Assembly: GCF_023278365.1 (NCBI RefSeq)
Contig: NZ_CP075338.1
Span: forward strand, 2,170,001 to 2,234,000
Length of the DNA stretch: 64,000 nucleotides
Source of the DNA: Epilithonimonas zeae
GTDB taxonomy: Bacteria > Bacteroidota > Bacteroidia > Flavobacteriales > Weeksellaceae
Direction of reading: 5' to 3'
In this document: positions 50,409-58,546 of the stretch, piece by piece
How the letters are laid out: each line of letters starts with the position of its first letter
Position numbering within the stretch: position 1 is the stretch's first letter
Made by a program: the position numbers and the translations under genes
The notes under the pieces: model-generated
Told to the model about the DNA's origin: nothing
Seen by the model: only the letters and a program-made list of their open reading frames with translations
Database searches by the model: none

Positions 50409-52268
50409 TTAAAGACTCTTCAAATTATCATCCGGTGTATAATCCATAAAAATCCCACCATCTAGATTCACAGATTTGATTTTCTTCTTTACGGGAATAT
50501 TCAGACTGGTAGATTTCTGGTCTTTCTCCCAAACAACTGGCGTGAAGTGTCCTTTTTCCGTCGTTCCATCTTCATAAGTCAAAACCACATCAAACGGAAT
50601 CGCAAATCCACCCACATTATCAACCGTTAAAACCATCTGATTCTTTTCCTGAGAAATAGAATTGATTTTCAAATCAATATAATTATTCGTGTAAAACCAA
50701 TTATTGAAAAACCAATTCAGATTTTTACCGCAACCTGCGTTCATAGAATTAAAATAATCCCACGGAATCGGGTGTTTTCCATTCCAATTATCCATATAAT
50801 GATGAAGCGCTTTTTTAAACAGCTCATCACCCAAATAATCCTTCAAAGCTAGATAAGATAATGCTGATTTTACATAAGCATTGTTCCCATAACCCGCACC
50901 AGAAAGCTGTGAGCTTAGCGTAATAATTGGTTGATCCTGTTCCGTAGAAGCATCATTGATCCAACGCTTCACACGGAAGTTTTTCATAAATTTATCCGCC
51001 GCTTCTTTTCCATTTTCATCAATTCCAATCAGATATTCCAGCATGGTCGCCCAACCCTCATCCATATAAGCATATCGGGTTTCGTTGATTCCCATATAAA
51101 AAGGAAAATACGTGTGCGCAATCTCGTGGTCAGCCGTCAGTCTCGCATCCTGCAAATCATCTGGGATACTGGTGTCGTTTATCATCATCGGATATTCCAT
51201 ATCAGCGTAACCTTGGATGGCTGTCATAGCAGGAAAAGGATATTCCACACCTGGCCAGTTATCGGTAAACCATTTCAGGTTATAGCGCATCCAGCCTGTA
51301 TATTGTTCAAAATCTTTTGCGCCGGCATTGTAAGCAGATTGTACACTTACTCTCTTGGTTTTTAGCTGGACACTTGACGCATCCCAAACGTAGTGATTAC
51401 TCAATGCAAAACAAAAATCAACAATATGATCAGCTTTGAATTTCCAGACATTCCACTCATTTTGTTTTGTTACTTTCTCGGATTTCATTTCTTCCGCATT
51501 CGCAACGTGGATGATTTTGTCAGACTTTAAAGACTCTTTGAAACGTTTCAGATATTCTGGCTGAAGAACTTCATCCGGGTTCAGAAAATCCCCTGTAGAC
51601 CAAACCACAAAATTCTTAGGCGCAGAAATCGAAAAAGAATAATCATTGAAATCATTATAAAACTCCTGTCTGCCGTTATGCTGCAACATATCCCAACCGT
51701 TGTAGTCATCATAAACCGACACTCTCGGGAAAGAGTAGGCTACATAAAAAGTCTCTGGGTCGATTTGCCCTTCTCTTCCACTTTCCTTTGCCAATGGATA
51801 TTCCCAATCGATTTTGATTTCAGTTTTAGATTTTGACGCCAATGGTTTTGTTAATTTCACGACCTCAACAGTTGACCAGTTATCACTATTGATATTATAT
51901 TTTTCTCCGTTGATGTAGAAAGATTTAATTTTCAAACCATCCGTCAAAGCATCTTTCGAAGCATAGCCAGCTCTTGCAGATTGTGGTTTGGTCATATTAT
52001 TTACAAATCTAATCGCTAAGATTTTCAATTCATCAGGACTATTATTAGAATACTGAATCACCTCGGAACCAGAAACAATCTTGGTTTTTGCATCCACTTT
52101 AACATTCACATCATAAACCCCTTTGTTTTGCCAATAGTTTTTTCCTGGCTTTCCAGACATATCACGTGTTCCGTTGGCATAAGCTTTTTTAATATTTCTC
52201 GGCATATACAATTCCTGCGCAGACATTGTAGCCCCTATCAGCATCAATCCCAATAATAGTTTGTTCAT
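50409..52268 (-). CDS. M1 family aminopeptidase, exported
   Basis: The 619-residue protein starts at ATG 52268 with a signal peptide (MNKLLLGLMLIGATMSAQ). The frame extends upstream to 52361, but that extension is not signal-like. The zinc site HEIAH is at residues 381-385, with the third ligand Glu404 in MDEGWATM, and the substrate-binding stretch GYADMEYPMM lies near residue 349. It removes N-terminal residues from peptides in the periplasm or outside. The C-terminal tail SVNLDGGIFMDYTPDDNLKSL is present a second time at 49356-49422. It is divergent from the M43 protease gene. Confidence 0.93.
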   Translation of the reverse strand: MNKLLLGLMLIGATMSAQELYMPRNIKKAYANGTRDMSGKPGKNYWQNKGVYDVNVKVDAKTKIVSGSEVIQYSNNSPDELKILAIRFVNNMTKPQSARAGYASKDALTDGLKIKSFYINGEKYNINSDNWSTVEVVKLTKPLASKSKTEIKIDWEYPLAKESGREGQIDPETFYVAYSFPRVSVYDDYNGWDMLQHNGRQEFYNDFNDYSFSISAPKNFVVWSTGDFLNPDEVLQPEYLKRFKESLKSDKIIHVANAEEMKSEKVTKQNEWNVWKFKADHIVDFCFALSNHYVWDASSVQLKTKRVSVQSAYNAGAKDFEQYTGWMRYNLKWFTDNWPGVEYPFPAMTAIQGYADMEYPMMINDTSIPDDLQDARLTADHEIAHTYFPFYMGINETRYAYMDEGWATMLEYLIGIDENGKEAADKFMKNFRVKRWINDASTEQDQPIITLSSQLSGAGYGNNAYVKSALSYLALKDYLGDELFKKALHHYMDNWNGKHPIPWDYFNSMNAGCGKNLNWFFNNWFYTNNYIDLKINSISQEKNQMVLTVDNVGGFAIPFDVVLTYEDGTTEKGHFTPVVWEKDQKSTSLNIPVKKKIKSVNLDGGIFMDYTPDDNLKSL

Positions 52269-52464
52269 TTTATAACAATTAGAAATCAAAAATAAAAATT
52301 TAAAATGAAAAGATAATTTTCGGAATTCCAGAAAAAATTCAAAGCATCTCATTTTCAGCAAATAAAATCAATCCAAACAAACGATTAATTAAATATTATT
52401 CAATACATTTAATTAATTTCTAAATATTTTTTAAAAAAAATAAATAATTAATGCAAAAAATATA

Positions 52465-52472
52465 TACATTTG
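52465..52472 (+). promoter_or_regulatory. -7 element of the M43 protease gene
   Basis: TACATTTG matches TAnnTTTG, 25 bases before the ATG. The upstream sequence is nearly pure A/T, with no TTG at the usual distance. Confidence 0.5.
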
Positions 52473-52497
52473 ATTAAAATTTTAAAAATATAACCCC

Positions 52498-53472
52498 ATG
52501 AAGAAAACTTTTTTTTACCTAGCTACAGCCATTGCATTGACTGCCTGTACTCAAAACTCTGAAACCGAAACTTTGGCAGAGGAAAATTCTACAACCACCG
52601 TAGCCGCAAGAAGGTCTTGTCCTTCTGAAGAAATCAGACAACAATTACTAAGTACAGATGCCAGTGCGAGAGCAAGATACGCTAAAATAGAAGCGGGACT
52701 TCAATCTTTTATTACTTCGGGAAAGGTTTTAGCAGATGGTTCCGTAGATATTCCGGTTGTAGTTAATGTATTGTACAAGTCATCTGCAGAAAATATTTCT
52801 GATGCGAGAATTGCTGAACAAATTGCTATTCTTAATGCTGATTTTGCAGGAACTAATACGGATGCGACTAAAATCCCCACAGAATTCTCAGGAATTAAAG
52901 CTGGTGATACTCAGGTGAGATTTCATCTTGTAAAAACCGTAAGAAAAGCTACCACTAAAACAAAATGGGGCACTAATGATGCTATGAAAAAATCATCTTC
53001 GGGTGGAATTGATGCAACTAGTCCATCTAATTATTTCAATCTTTGGGTTGTTGGAAATATGGGTGGAATTCTTGGATATGCAACATTTCCAGAATCTGCA
53101 GGACTTTGGAACGATGGTGTTGTAATCGCAGCGCCCTATTTTGGAAAAACTGGTGCTACAGCGCCTTATAATCTTGGGAGAACCGCAACACACGAAGTTG
53201 GACATTATCTTAACTTAAGACATATCTGGGGCGATGCATCTTGTGGAAATGATCTCGTTGCTGATACACCGACACAAACTGGTGCTAATTATGGAAAACC
53301 AACCTATCCATTATATAACACTTGCAGCGGAACTTCTAGATCTGTAATGTTTATGAATTATATGGATTACGTGGATGATGCTGCGATGTTTATGTTCTCT
53401 GCTGGTCAGAAAGCAAGATCTCAATCTGTATTGACTTCCAGTGGAGCCAGATCTGGTTTAAGAGTATACTAA
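52498..53472 (+). CDS. M43-type zinc metalloprotease lipoprotein
   Basis: The 324-residue protein has a lipoprotein signal ending IALTAC (Cys17). The catalytic motif is HEVGHYLNLRHIWGD from residue 232, followed by VADTPTQTG and the Met-turn VMFMNYMDYVDD. This matches the cytophagalysin/pappalysin-like M43 family (HExxHxxxxxH). The protein ends soon after the catalytic domain; no T9SS tail is present. It probably works as an outer-membrane lipoprotein or in the periplasm. The gene has a -7 element upstream and a terminator downstream. Confidence 0.92.
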   Translation: MKKTFFYLATAIALTACTQNSETETLAEENSTTTVAARRSCPSEEIRQQLLSTDASARARYAKIEAGLQSFITSGKVLADGSVDIPVVVNVLYKSSAENISDARIAEQIAILNADFAGTNTDATKIPTEFSGIKAGDTQVRFHLVKTVRKATTKTKWGTNDAMKKSSSGGIDATSPSNYFNLWVVGNMGGILGYATFPESAGLWNDGVVIAAPYFGKTGATAPYNLGRTATHEVGHYLNLRHIWGDASCGNDLVADTPTQTGANYGKPTYPLYNTCSGTSRSVMFMNYMDYVDDAAMFMFSAGQKARSQSVLTSSGARSGLRVY

Positions 53473-53491
53473 CTAACTATTTAATTATTTC

Positions 53492-53527
53492 AAGCTGTTT
53501 TCACCTTTTGGTAAAAACAGCTTTTTT
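53492..53527 (+). terminator. Terminator of the M43 protease gene
   Basis: AAGCTGTTTT pairs with AAAACAGCTT through an inner ACC/GGT stem, then a T run. Confidence 0.85.
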
Positions 53528-53606
53528 GTTTTAAATATCGTTATTAATGAATTAAATATTAATTTTACAAATATTAATTTCTCAAAAAGAGACAAAAAGT
53601 TTTCTC

Positions 53607-55829
53607 ATGAAAAAATACTTCCTTTCCTTCTTGTTTTTAATTTTAGCGACTAGCATTTCTGCCCAGAAAAACATAGAGCAAAAAGTCAATGAACTGATTT
53701 CTAAAATGACTCTGGAAGAAAAAGCCGGACAACTCGTACAATATAGCGGCTTCGAATATGCGACAGGGCCACAAAACTCTAACTCAAAAAAAGTTTTGGA
53801 AGAAATCAAACAAGGAAAAGTCGGTTCTATGCTGAATGTCACAGGCGCAGAAGAAACCAGAGCGTTCCAAAAATTAGCTTTAGAATCCAGATTGAAAATC
53901 CCATTGATATTCGGGCAAGATGTGATTCACGGCTTCAGAACGACTTTTCCTGTCAATCTTGGTCAGGCAGCAAGCTGGGATTTGGAAATGATAGAAAAGT
54001 CGGAAAGAATCGCAGCGATAGAAGCATCCGCATACGGCATCCAATGGACATTTGCACCAATGGTAGACATCGCAAGAGACCCAAGATGGGGACGTGTAAT
54101 GGAAGGCTCAGGTGAAGATACTTATCTCGGAACTAAAATCGGATTAGCGAGAATCAGGGGTTTCCAGGGAAAAGGTTTGGGAAATATTGATGCGATAATG
54201 GCGTGCGCAAAACATTTCGCAGCTTACGGCGCTGCAGTTGGTGGTAGAGATTACAATTCTGTTGATATGAGTTTGAGACAACTCAATGAAACATATCTAC
54301 CTCCTTTCAAAGCCGCGGCTGAAGCTGGTGTCGCCACTTTTATGAATTCCTTCAACGATATTAATGGAATTCCTGCAACGGCTAACAAATATATTTTACG
54401 AGATTTATTAAAAGGGAAATGGAACTTCAATGGTTTTGTGGTTTCCGATTGGGGAAGTATCGGCGAAATGATAAAGCACGGCTATGCCAAAGACAATGCT
54501 GAAGCTGGAGAAAAAGCCATTCTTGCCGGAAGCGATATGGATATGGAAAGCAGAATCTATATGGAACAACTTCCAAAACTCGTAAAAGAAGGAAAAGTGG
54601 ATATCAAATTTGTGGATGATGCTGTTAGAAGAATTTTAATCAAGAAATTCGAATTGGGCTTGTTTGATGATCCATACAGATTTTCAAATAATGACAGACA
54701 AAAACAACAAACCAACAATCTTGAGAACAGAAAATTTGGAAGAGAATTTGGTGCTAAAAGTGTTGTTCTTCTGAAGAATGAAAAGAAACTTCTTCCACTT
54801 TCAAAATCTACAAAAACAGTTGCATTGATTGGTCCTTTTGGAAAAGATGCGGTTGCGATGCACGGATTTTGGTCTGTTCCTTTCAAAGATGATGCGCAAA
54901 GAATCGTGACTCAGTTTGATGGTATCAAAAATCAATTAGACAAAAACTCAACTTTACTTTACGCCAAAGGTTGTAATGAAAATGACCAGGACAAATCGAT
55001 GTTTGCAGAAGCCATCGAAACAGCTAAAAAAGCAGATGTCGTGATAATGACGCTTGGCGAAGGACACGCAATGAGTGGCGAAGCGAAAAGCCGAAGCAAT
55101 ATCCATTTCTCGGGCGTTCAGGAAGATTTATTAAAAGAAATTGCTAAAACCGGAAAACCAATTGTATTAATTATTAATGCAGGAAGACCTTTGGTTTTTG
55201 ATTGGGCGGCGGATAATATTTCGACAATTATTTACAGCTGGTGGTTAGGAACTGAAGCTGGAAATTCTATCGCAGACATTTTATTTGGAAATGTAAATCC
55301 AAGTGGAAAACTGCCAATGACATTCCCTAGAACAGAAGGTCAAATCCCTGTTTATTACAACCATTACAATACAGGAAGACCAGCTGAAAAATCAACAGAT
55401 AGAAACTATGTTTCCGCTTATATCGATTTGAATAACGACCCGAAATTTCCTTTTGGATTCGGATTGAATTATACTGATTTTAAATATTCTAATTTCAATC
55501 TGAGTTCTGAAAATCTTAAAGGTGACCAAACTTTAACCATCAATGTGAATGTGGCCAATACAGGAAATTTTGACGGAGAAGAAGTTGTTCAGTTATACAT
55601 CCGCGACTTATTTGGAAAAGTTGTTAGACCGATTAAAGAATTGAAAGGTTTCCAAAAGATATTCCTGAAAAAAGGAGAAAACAAAACTGTGACTTTCAAA
55701 TTAACCCCAGAAGATTTGAAATTCTACGATGACGAACTTAATTATGATTGGGAAGCCGGCGAATTTGAAATAATGGTCGGGACTAATTCCAGCGATGTGA
55801 TGACAAAGAAGATTGTTTGGAATAAATAA
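53607..55829 (+). CDS. bglX: Glycoside hydrolase family 3 beta-glucosidase
   Basis: Cleaves terminal beta-linked glucose from oligosaccharides, probably periplasmic. The 740-residue protein has a signal peptide ending TSISAQ. The N-terminal GH3 barrel includes IFGQDVIHGFRTTFP, TFAPMVDIARDPRWGR, KHFAAYG and the nucleophile Asp281 in FVVSDWGS. The C-terminal alpha/beta sandwich contains LGEGHAMSGEAKSR near residues 485-495, and a fibronectin III-like domain closes the protein (EEVVQLYIRDLFGKVVRPIKELKGF in pieces). The length matches the BglX type. Confidence 0.93.
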   Translation: MKKYFLSFLFLILATSISAQKNIEQKVNELISKMTLEEKAGQLVQYSGFEYATGPQNSNSKKVLEEIKQGKVGSMLNVTGAEETRAFQKLALESRLKIPLIFGQDVIHGFRTTFPVNLGQAASWDLEMIEKSERIAAIEASAYGIQWTFAPMVDIARDPRWGRVMEGSGEDTYLGTKIGLARIRGFQGKGLGNIDAIMACAKHFAAYGAAVGGRDYNSVDMSLRQLNETYLPPFKAAAEAGVATFMNSFNDINGIPATANKYILRDLLKGKWNFNGFVVSDWGSIGEMIKHGYAKDNAEAGEKAILAGSDMDMESRIYMEQLPKLVKEGKVDIKFVDDAVRRILIKKFELGLFDDPYRFSNNDRQKQQTNNLENRKFGREFGAKSVVLLKNEKKLLPLSKSTKTVALIGPFGKDAVAMHGFWSVPFKDDAQRIVTQFDGIKNQLDKNSTLLYAKGCNENDQDKSMFAEAIETAKKADVVIMTLGEGHAMSGEAKSRSNIHFSGVQEDLLKEIAKTGKPIVLIINAGRPLVFDWAADNISTIIYSWWLGTEAGNSIADILFGNVNPSGKLPMTFPRTEGQIPVYYNHYNTGRPAEKSTDRNYVSAYIDLNNDPKFPFGFGLNYTDFKYSNFNLSSENLKGDQTLTINVNVANTGNFDGEEVVQLYIRDLFGKVVRPIKELKGFQKIFLKKGENKTVTFKLTPEDLKFYDDELNYDWEAGEFEIMVGTNSSDVMTKKIVWNK

Positions 55830-55863
55830 GCCTTCTTTATTATTAAAAAACCTTGCAGACTTT

Positions 55864-55916
55864 GCAAATCAAGTAGATTTTTTCTAAAATGAATCTGCAA
55901 AATCTGCTTCATTTGC
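55864..55916. repeat. Imperfect inverted repeat between bglX and the EEP gene
   Basis: The 18-base arms GCAAATCAAGTAGATTTT (55864-55881) and AAAATCTGCTTCATTTGC (55899-55916) pair with two mismatches around a 17-base loop. Confidence 0.6.
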
Positions 55917-55928
55917 GAGACAAAAAAC

Positions 55929-55956
55929 AAAATCCTCTTTCAGAGAGGATTTTTTA
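55929..55956. terminator. Bidirectional terminator between bglX and the EEP gene
   Basis: AATCCTCT pairs with AGAGGATT around a 5-base loop, with A and T flanks, between convergent genes. Confidence 0.85.
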
Positions 55957-55959
55957 TGC

Positions 55960-56790
55960 TTATTTCTTAAACTTAATATCCGCTAAAATCGGAAAATGGT
56001 CAGACGGATAAAGCAAATTTTCGCGTCGGTCATTAATTGTTCTATTGGACAACACATCAAAACCTTTTACGAAAATATAATCAATTCTCTCTTTCGGAAC
56101 TGTGTTGACATCAAATGCAGTGAACGTTCCAATTGGTCCATAATGTGGCTTTTTGGAATGGTAAAAAGCATTATCCAAAGACTTCGAAATAATTTTAATC
56201 GGTTCCGAATCATCCGTCAAATTGAAATCTCCTGTCAAAGTTAATGGAAGATTTTTTGGATTGAGTTCTTTGACTTTTTCAAGAATCAGTTTTGCAGAAT
56301 TTACTCTTGCAACATCGCCAACGTGGTCGAAATGCAGGTTCATTGCCAAAAATTGTTTCCCAGTTTTTTTGATTTTGAAAAACGCATAAGTACAAACCCT
56401 GTTGTAAGCCGCATCCCAGCCTTTTGAAGGTTTTTCCGGTGTTTCGCTTAACCAGAATGTTCCGGATTTGGTAACTTCCAGTTTATTCTTGTCATAGAAA
56501 ATCGCCGAATATTCGCCTTGATTTTTTCCGTCGTCTCTTCCAACGCCAACGTAATCATAATCTTTAAGTGTTGTTTTGATATCTGTCATTTGCTGTGGAA
56601 CCGCTTCCTGAACGCCGAAATAATCCGGATGATAATAATTCATTAGGGCCAAAGCATCTTCTTTTCTTTTATCCCAAGAATTTTCCTTGTCACTTTCCAA
56701 AGACAGTCGGATGTTGTAAGTCATTACTTTCAAATCCTGGGAAAAGAAAAGGTTAGACGACAATAATAATCCGAAAAATAATTTCTTCAT
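55960..56790 (-). CDS. Exported endonuclease/exonuclease/phosphatase family protein
   Basis: The 276-residue protein has a short signal peptide (MKKLFFGLLLSSNLFFSQ), then the EEP motifs: LKVMTYNIRLSLESD, YFGVQEAVPQQM (metal-binding glutamate), NLHFDHVGDVAR, LTGDFNLTDDSEP and YPSDHFPILADI. It is a metal-dependent phosphodiesterase; exported members may act on sugar phosphates, lipids or nucleic acids. The substrate cannot be assigned. It lies last in the recQ-fmt-NudK-like-EEP leftward array. Confidence 0.9.
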   Translation of the reverse strand: MKKLFFGLLLSSNLFFSQDLKVMTYNIRLSLESDKENSWDKRKEDALALMNYYHPDYFGVQEAVPQQMTDIKTTLKDYDYVGVGRDDGKNQGEYSAIFYDKNKLEVTKSGTFWLSETPEKPSKGWDAAYNRVCTYAFFKIKKTGKQFLAMNLHFDHVGDVARVNSAKLILEKVKELNPKNLPLTLTGDFNLTDDSEPIKIISKSLDNAFYHSKKPHYGPIGTFTAFDVNTVPKERIDYIFVKGFDVLSNRTINDRRENLLYPSDHFPILADIKFKK

Positions 56791-56822
56791 TTTAAATTTT
56801 TATAATTGAATTGATTTTAAAT

Positions 56823-57404
56823 CTATAAAATATTTTTTATTCTCAAGTGCTGAAGCAACATAATCGTTTTAGCATCTTTGATTTCACCCGAGTCAATCAT
56901 TTCAAGTGCTTTCTCGATGTAAAGTTCCAAAACTTCTATTTCTTCCTGCTCTTCTTCCAGCCCGCCTCCGTCATTGATTTTCATCGATTTGGAATATTCT
57001 GCGATGAAGAAATAAAGAATCTCCGTTACCGAACCTGGAGACATATAAACTTCGAACACTTTTTTGATGTCCGAAATTTCATAGCCCAACTCCTCCTCCG
57101 TTTCTCTTTTGATGCAATCTTCCGGATTATCTTTGTCTAAAAGTCCAGCACAAGCTTCTATCATCATTCCGTCTTCATTGCCATTGATATAAGTTGGTAA
57201 ACGAAATTGTTTTGTTAAGATTACAGTTTTCGATTTTTTGTTATAAAGTAAAATTGTTGCACCATTTCCTCTGTCATAAGCTTCTCTGCTTTGGGTTTCC
57301 AGCGTTCCGTCTTTTTTCTGATATTCAAAAGTGACTTTGTTAAGCGTGTACCAATTATCAGATAAGATTTCTGTTTTTAAAATCTTGACTTTGTTATTTT
57401 GCAT
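56823..57404 (-). CDS. NUDIX hydrolase, NudK-like (GDP-mannose type)
   Basis: The 193-residue protein has the Nudix box GLLDKDNPEDCIKRETEEEL near residues 86-106, with seven rather than five residues between G and E, as in GDP-mannose hydrolases of the NudK group. It begins with KVKILKTEILSDNWYTLNKV, a common NudK N-terminus, and AYDRGNGATILLYN. GDP-mannose as the substrate is inferred from these features. It lies 6 bases after fmt. Confidence 0.88.
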   Translation of the reverse strand: MQNNKVKILKTEILSDNWYTLNKVTFEYQKKDGTLETQSREAYDRGNGATILLYNKKSKTVILTKQFRLPTYINGNEDGMMIEACAGLLDKDNPEDCIKRETEEELGYEISDIKKVFEVYMSPGSVTEILYFFIAEYSKSMKINDGGGLEEEQEEIEVLELYIEKALEMIDSGEIKDAKTIMLLQHLRIKNIL

Positions 57405-57410
57405 TGAATT

Positions 57411-58361
57411 TTATTTTTTATAATCCTCAAAATTCTGAATTCCATTAAGGAAATCTTTGACAGGCATTCTTTTCTTTCCTTGGATTTGAACATCTTCAGG
57501 ATAATAAATGCCGTCTTTTGTATAGAATTTGAATTCGGTTTTAGAAATATCAAAAGCGCCAGCTTCTCTCGAATGTGATCTTAATTCGAAATGTCCTTTG
57601 AAAATTTTCAATGATTTTTCCTCTTCTCCGATTTTCAAAATAGTGAAAGCCGTTGGATAAGGCGACATTCCTCTCACGAAATTATGAATCGTTTCAGAAC
57701 TTTGATTCCAATCGATTTTTAGATTTTCTTTAAAGATTTTGTAAGCTGTTTTTGGATTTTGTTTTTCAGGCTGAGGTTTCTCCGTGATGGAATTTTCAGC
57801 TAATCCGTCCAAAGTTTTAATCACCAAATCTGCACCGATTATCATCAATTTATCGTGCAAAGTTCCCGCATTATCTTCCGGTAAAACTTCGGTTTCTGCT
57901 TGGAGAAGAATATTTCCTTCATCAATTTTTTCATTGATGAAAAACGTCGTTACACCTGACTTGGTTTCGCCATTAATCACCGCATAATTGATTGGCGCTG
58001 CACCTCGATAATCCGGCAGCAACGAGCCGTGCAGATTGAATGTCCCTAATTTGGGAATCGAAAACAAAACCTGAGGCATCATTCTGAAAGCGACTACGAC
58101 AAAAACATCAGCATTGAGATTTCGGAGTGATTCTAAAAATTCCGGATTTCTAAGTTTTTCCGGCTGGAAAAGGTTGAGGTTATTTTCTTCTGCGAAAACT
58201 TTCACAGGAGAAGGTGTGAGTTTCATTCCTCTCCCACTCGCTTTGTCAGCCGCTGTTACAACACCGACAACCTTGTGATGAGATTTGAATATCGCTTCCA
58301 AAGAAGCTTTTGCAAAATCGGGAGTTCCGAAAAAAACGACATTAAGAGATTTCGTCTGCAT
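57411..58361 (-). CDS. fmt: Methionyl-tRNA formyltransferase
   Basis: Formylates the initiator Met-tRNA with 10-formyl-THF. The 316-residue protein has VVFFGTPDFAKASLEAI at the start, the catalytic HGSLLPDYRGAAPINYAVIN at residues 111-130 and FFINEKIDEGNILL near residue 145, plus the C-terminal OB-like domain. It lies between recQ and the NudK-like gene; the 120-bp repeat element copy B lies upstream. Confidence 0.97.
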   Translation of the reverse strand: MQTKSLNVVFFGTPDFAKASLEAIFKSHHKVVGVVTAADKASGRGMKLTPSPVKVFAEENNLNLFQPEKLRNPEFLESLRNLNADVFVVVAFRMMPQVLFSIPKLGTFNLHGSLLPDYRGAAPINYAVINGETKSGVTTFFINEKIDEGNILLQAETEVLPEDNAGTLHDKLMIIGADLVIKTLDGLAENSITEKPQPEKQNPKTAYKIFKENLKIDWNQSSETIHNFVRGMSPYPTAFTILKIGEEEKSLKIFKGHFELRSHSREAGAFDISKTEFKFYTKDGIYYPEDVQIQGKKRMPVKDFLNGIQNFEDYKK

Positions 58362-58412
58362 TGATTTTATAATTGATGATTTATTAAAACTGAATATTTG
58401 TATGTTTTCTCA

Positions 58413-58532
58413 ACCACAAAAGTCACATAAGATTTTCATTCACTACTCTTTTTTAAAGAAGAAAAAAGCAATAATTATTTCTTTTTGCTCAATAGAATTT
58501 TATTTAATAATTTCTTTTGTAACTTTTGTGGT
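58413..58532. repeat. 120-bp intergenic element with inverted ends, copy B
   Basis: The ends ACCACAAAAGT (58413-58423) and ACTTTTGTGGT (58522-58532) are perfect inverted repeats, and the left end continues CACATAAGATTTTCATT, close to copy A (28886-29005). The two copies have the same length and an internal A/T-rich hairpin, but little other identity. Confidence 0.65.
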
Positions 58533-58546
58533 TATTATTTAATGCT

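Noticed and set aside
52269-52361. 31-residue N-terminal extension of the M1 peptidase
   Set aside because: It would bury the signal peptide MNKLLLGLMLIGATMSAQ behind a charged, aromatic stretch.
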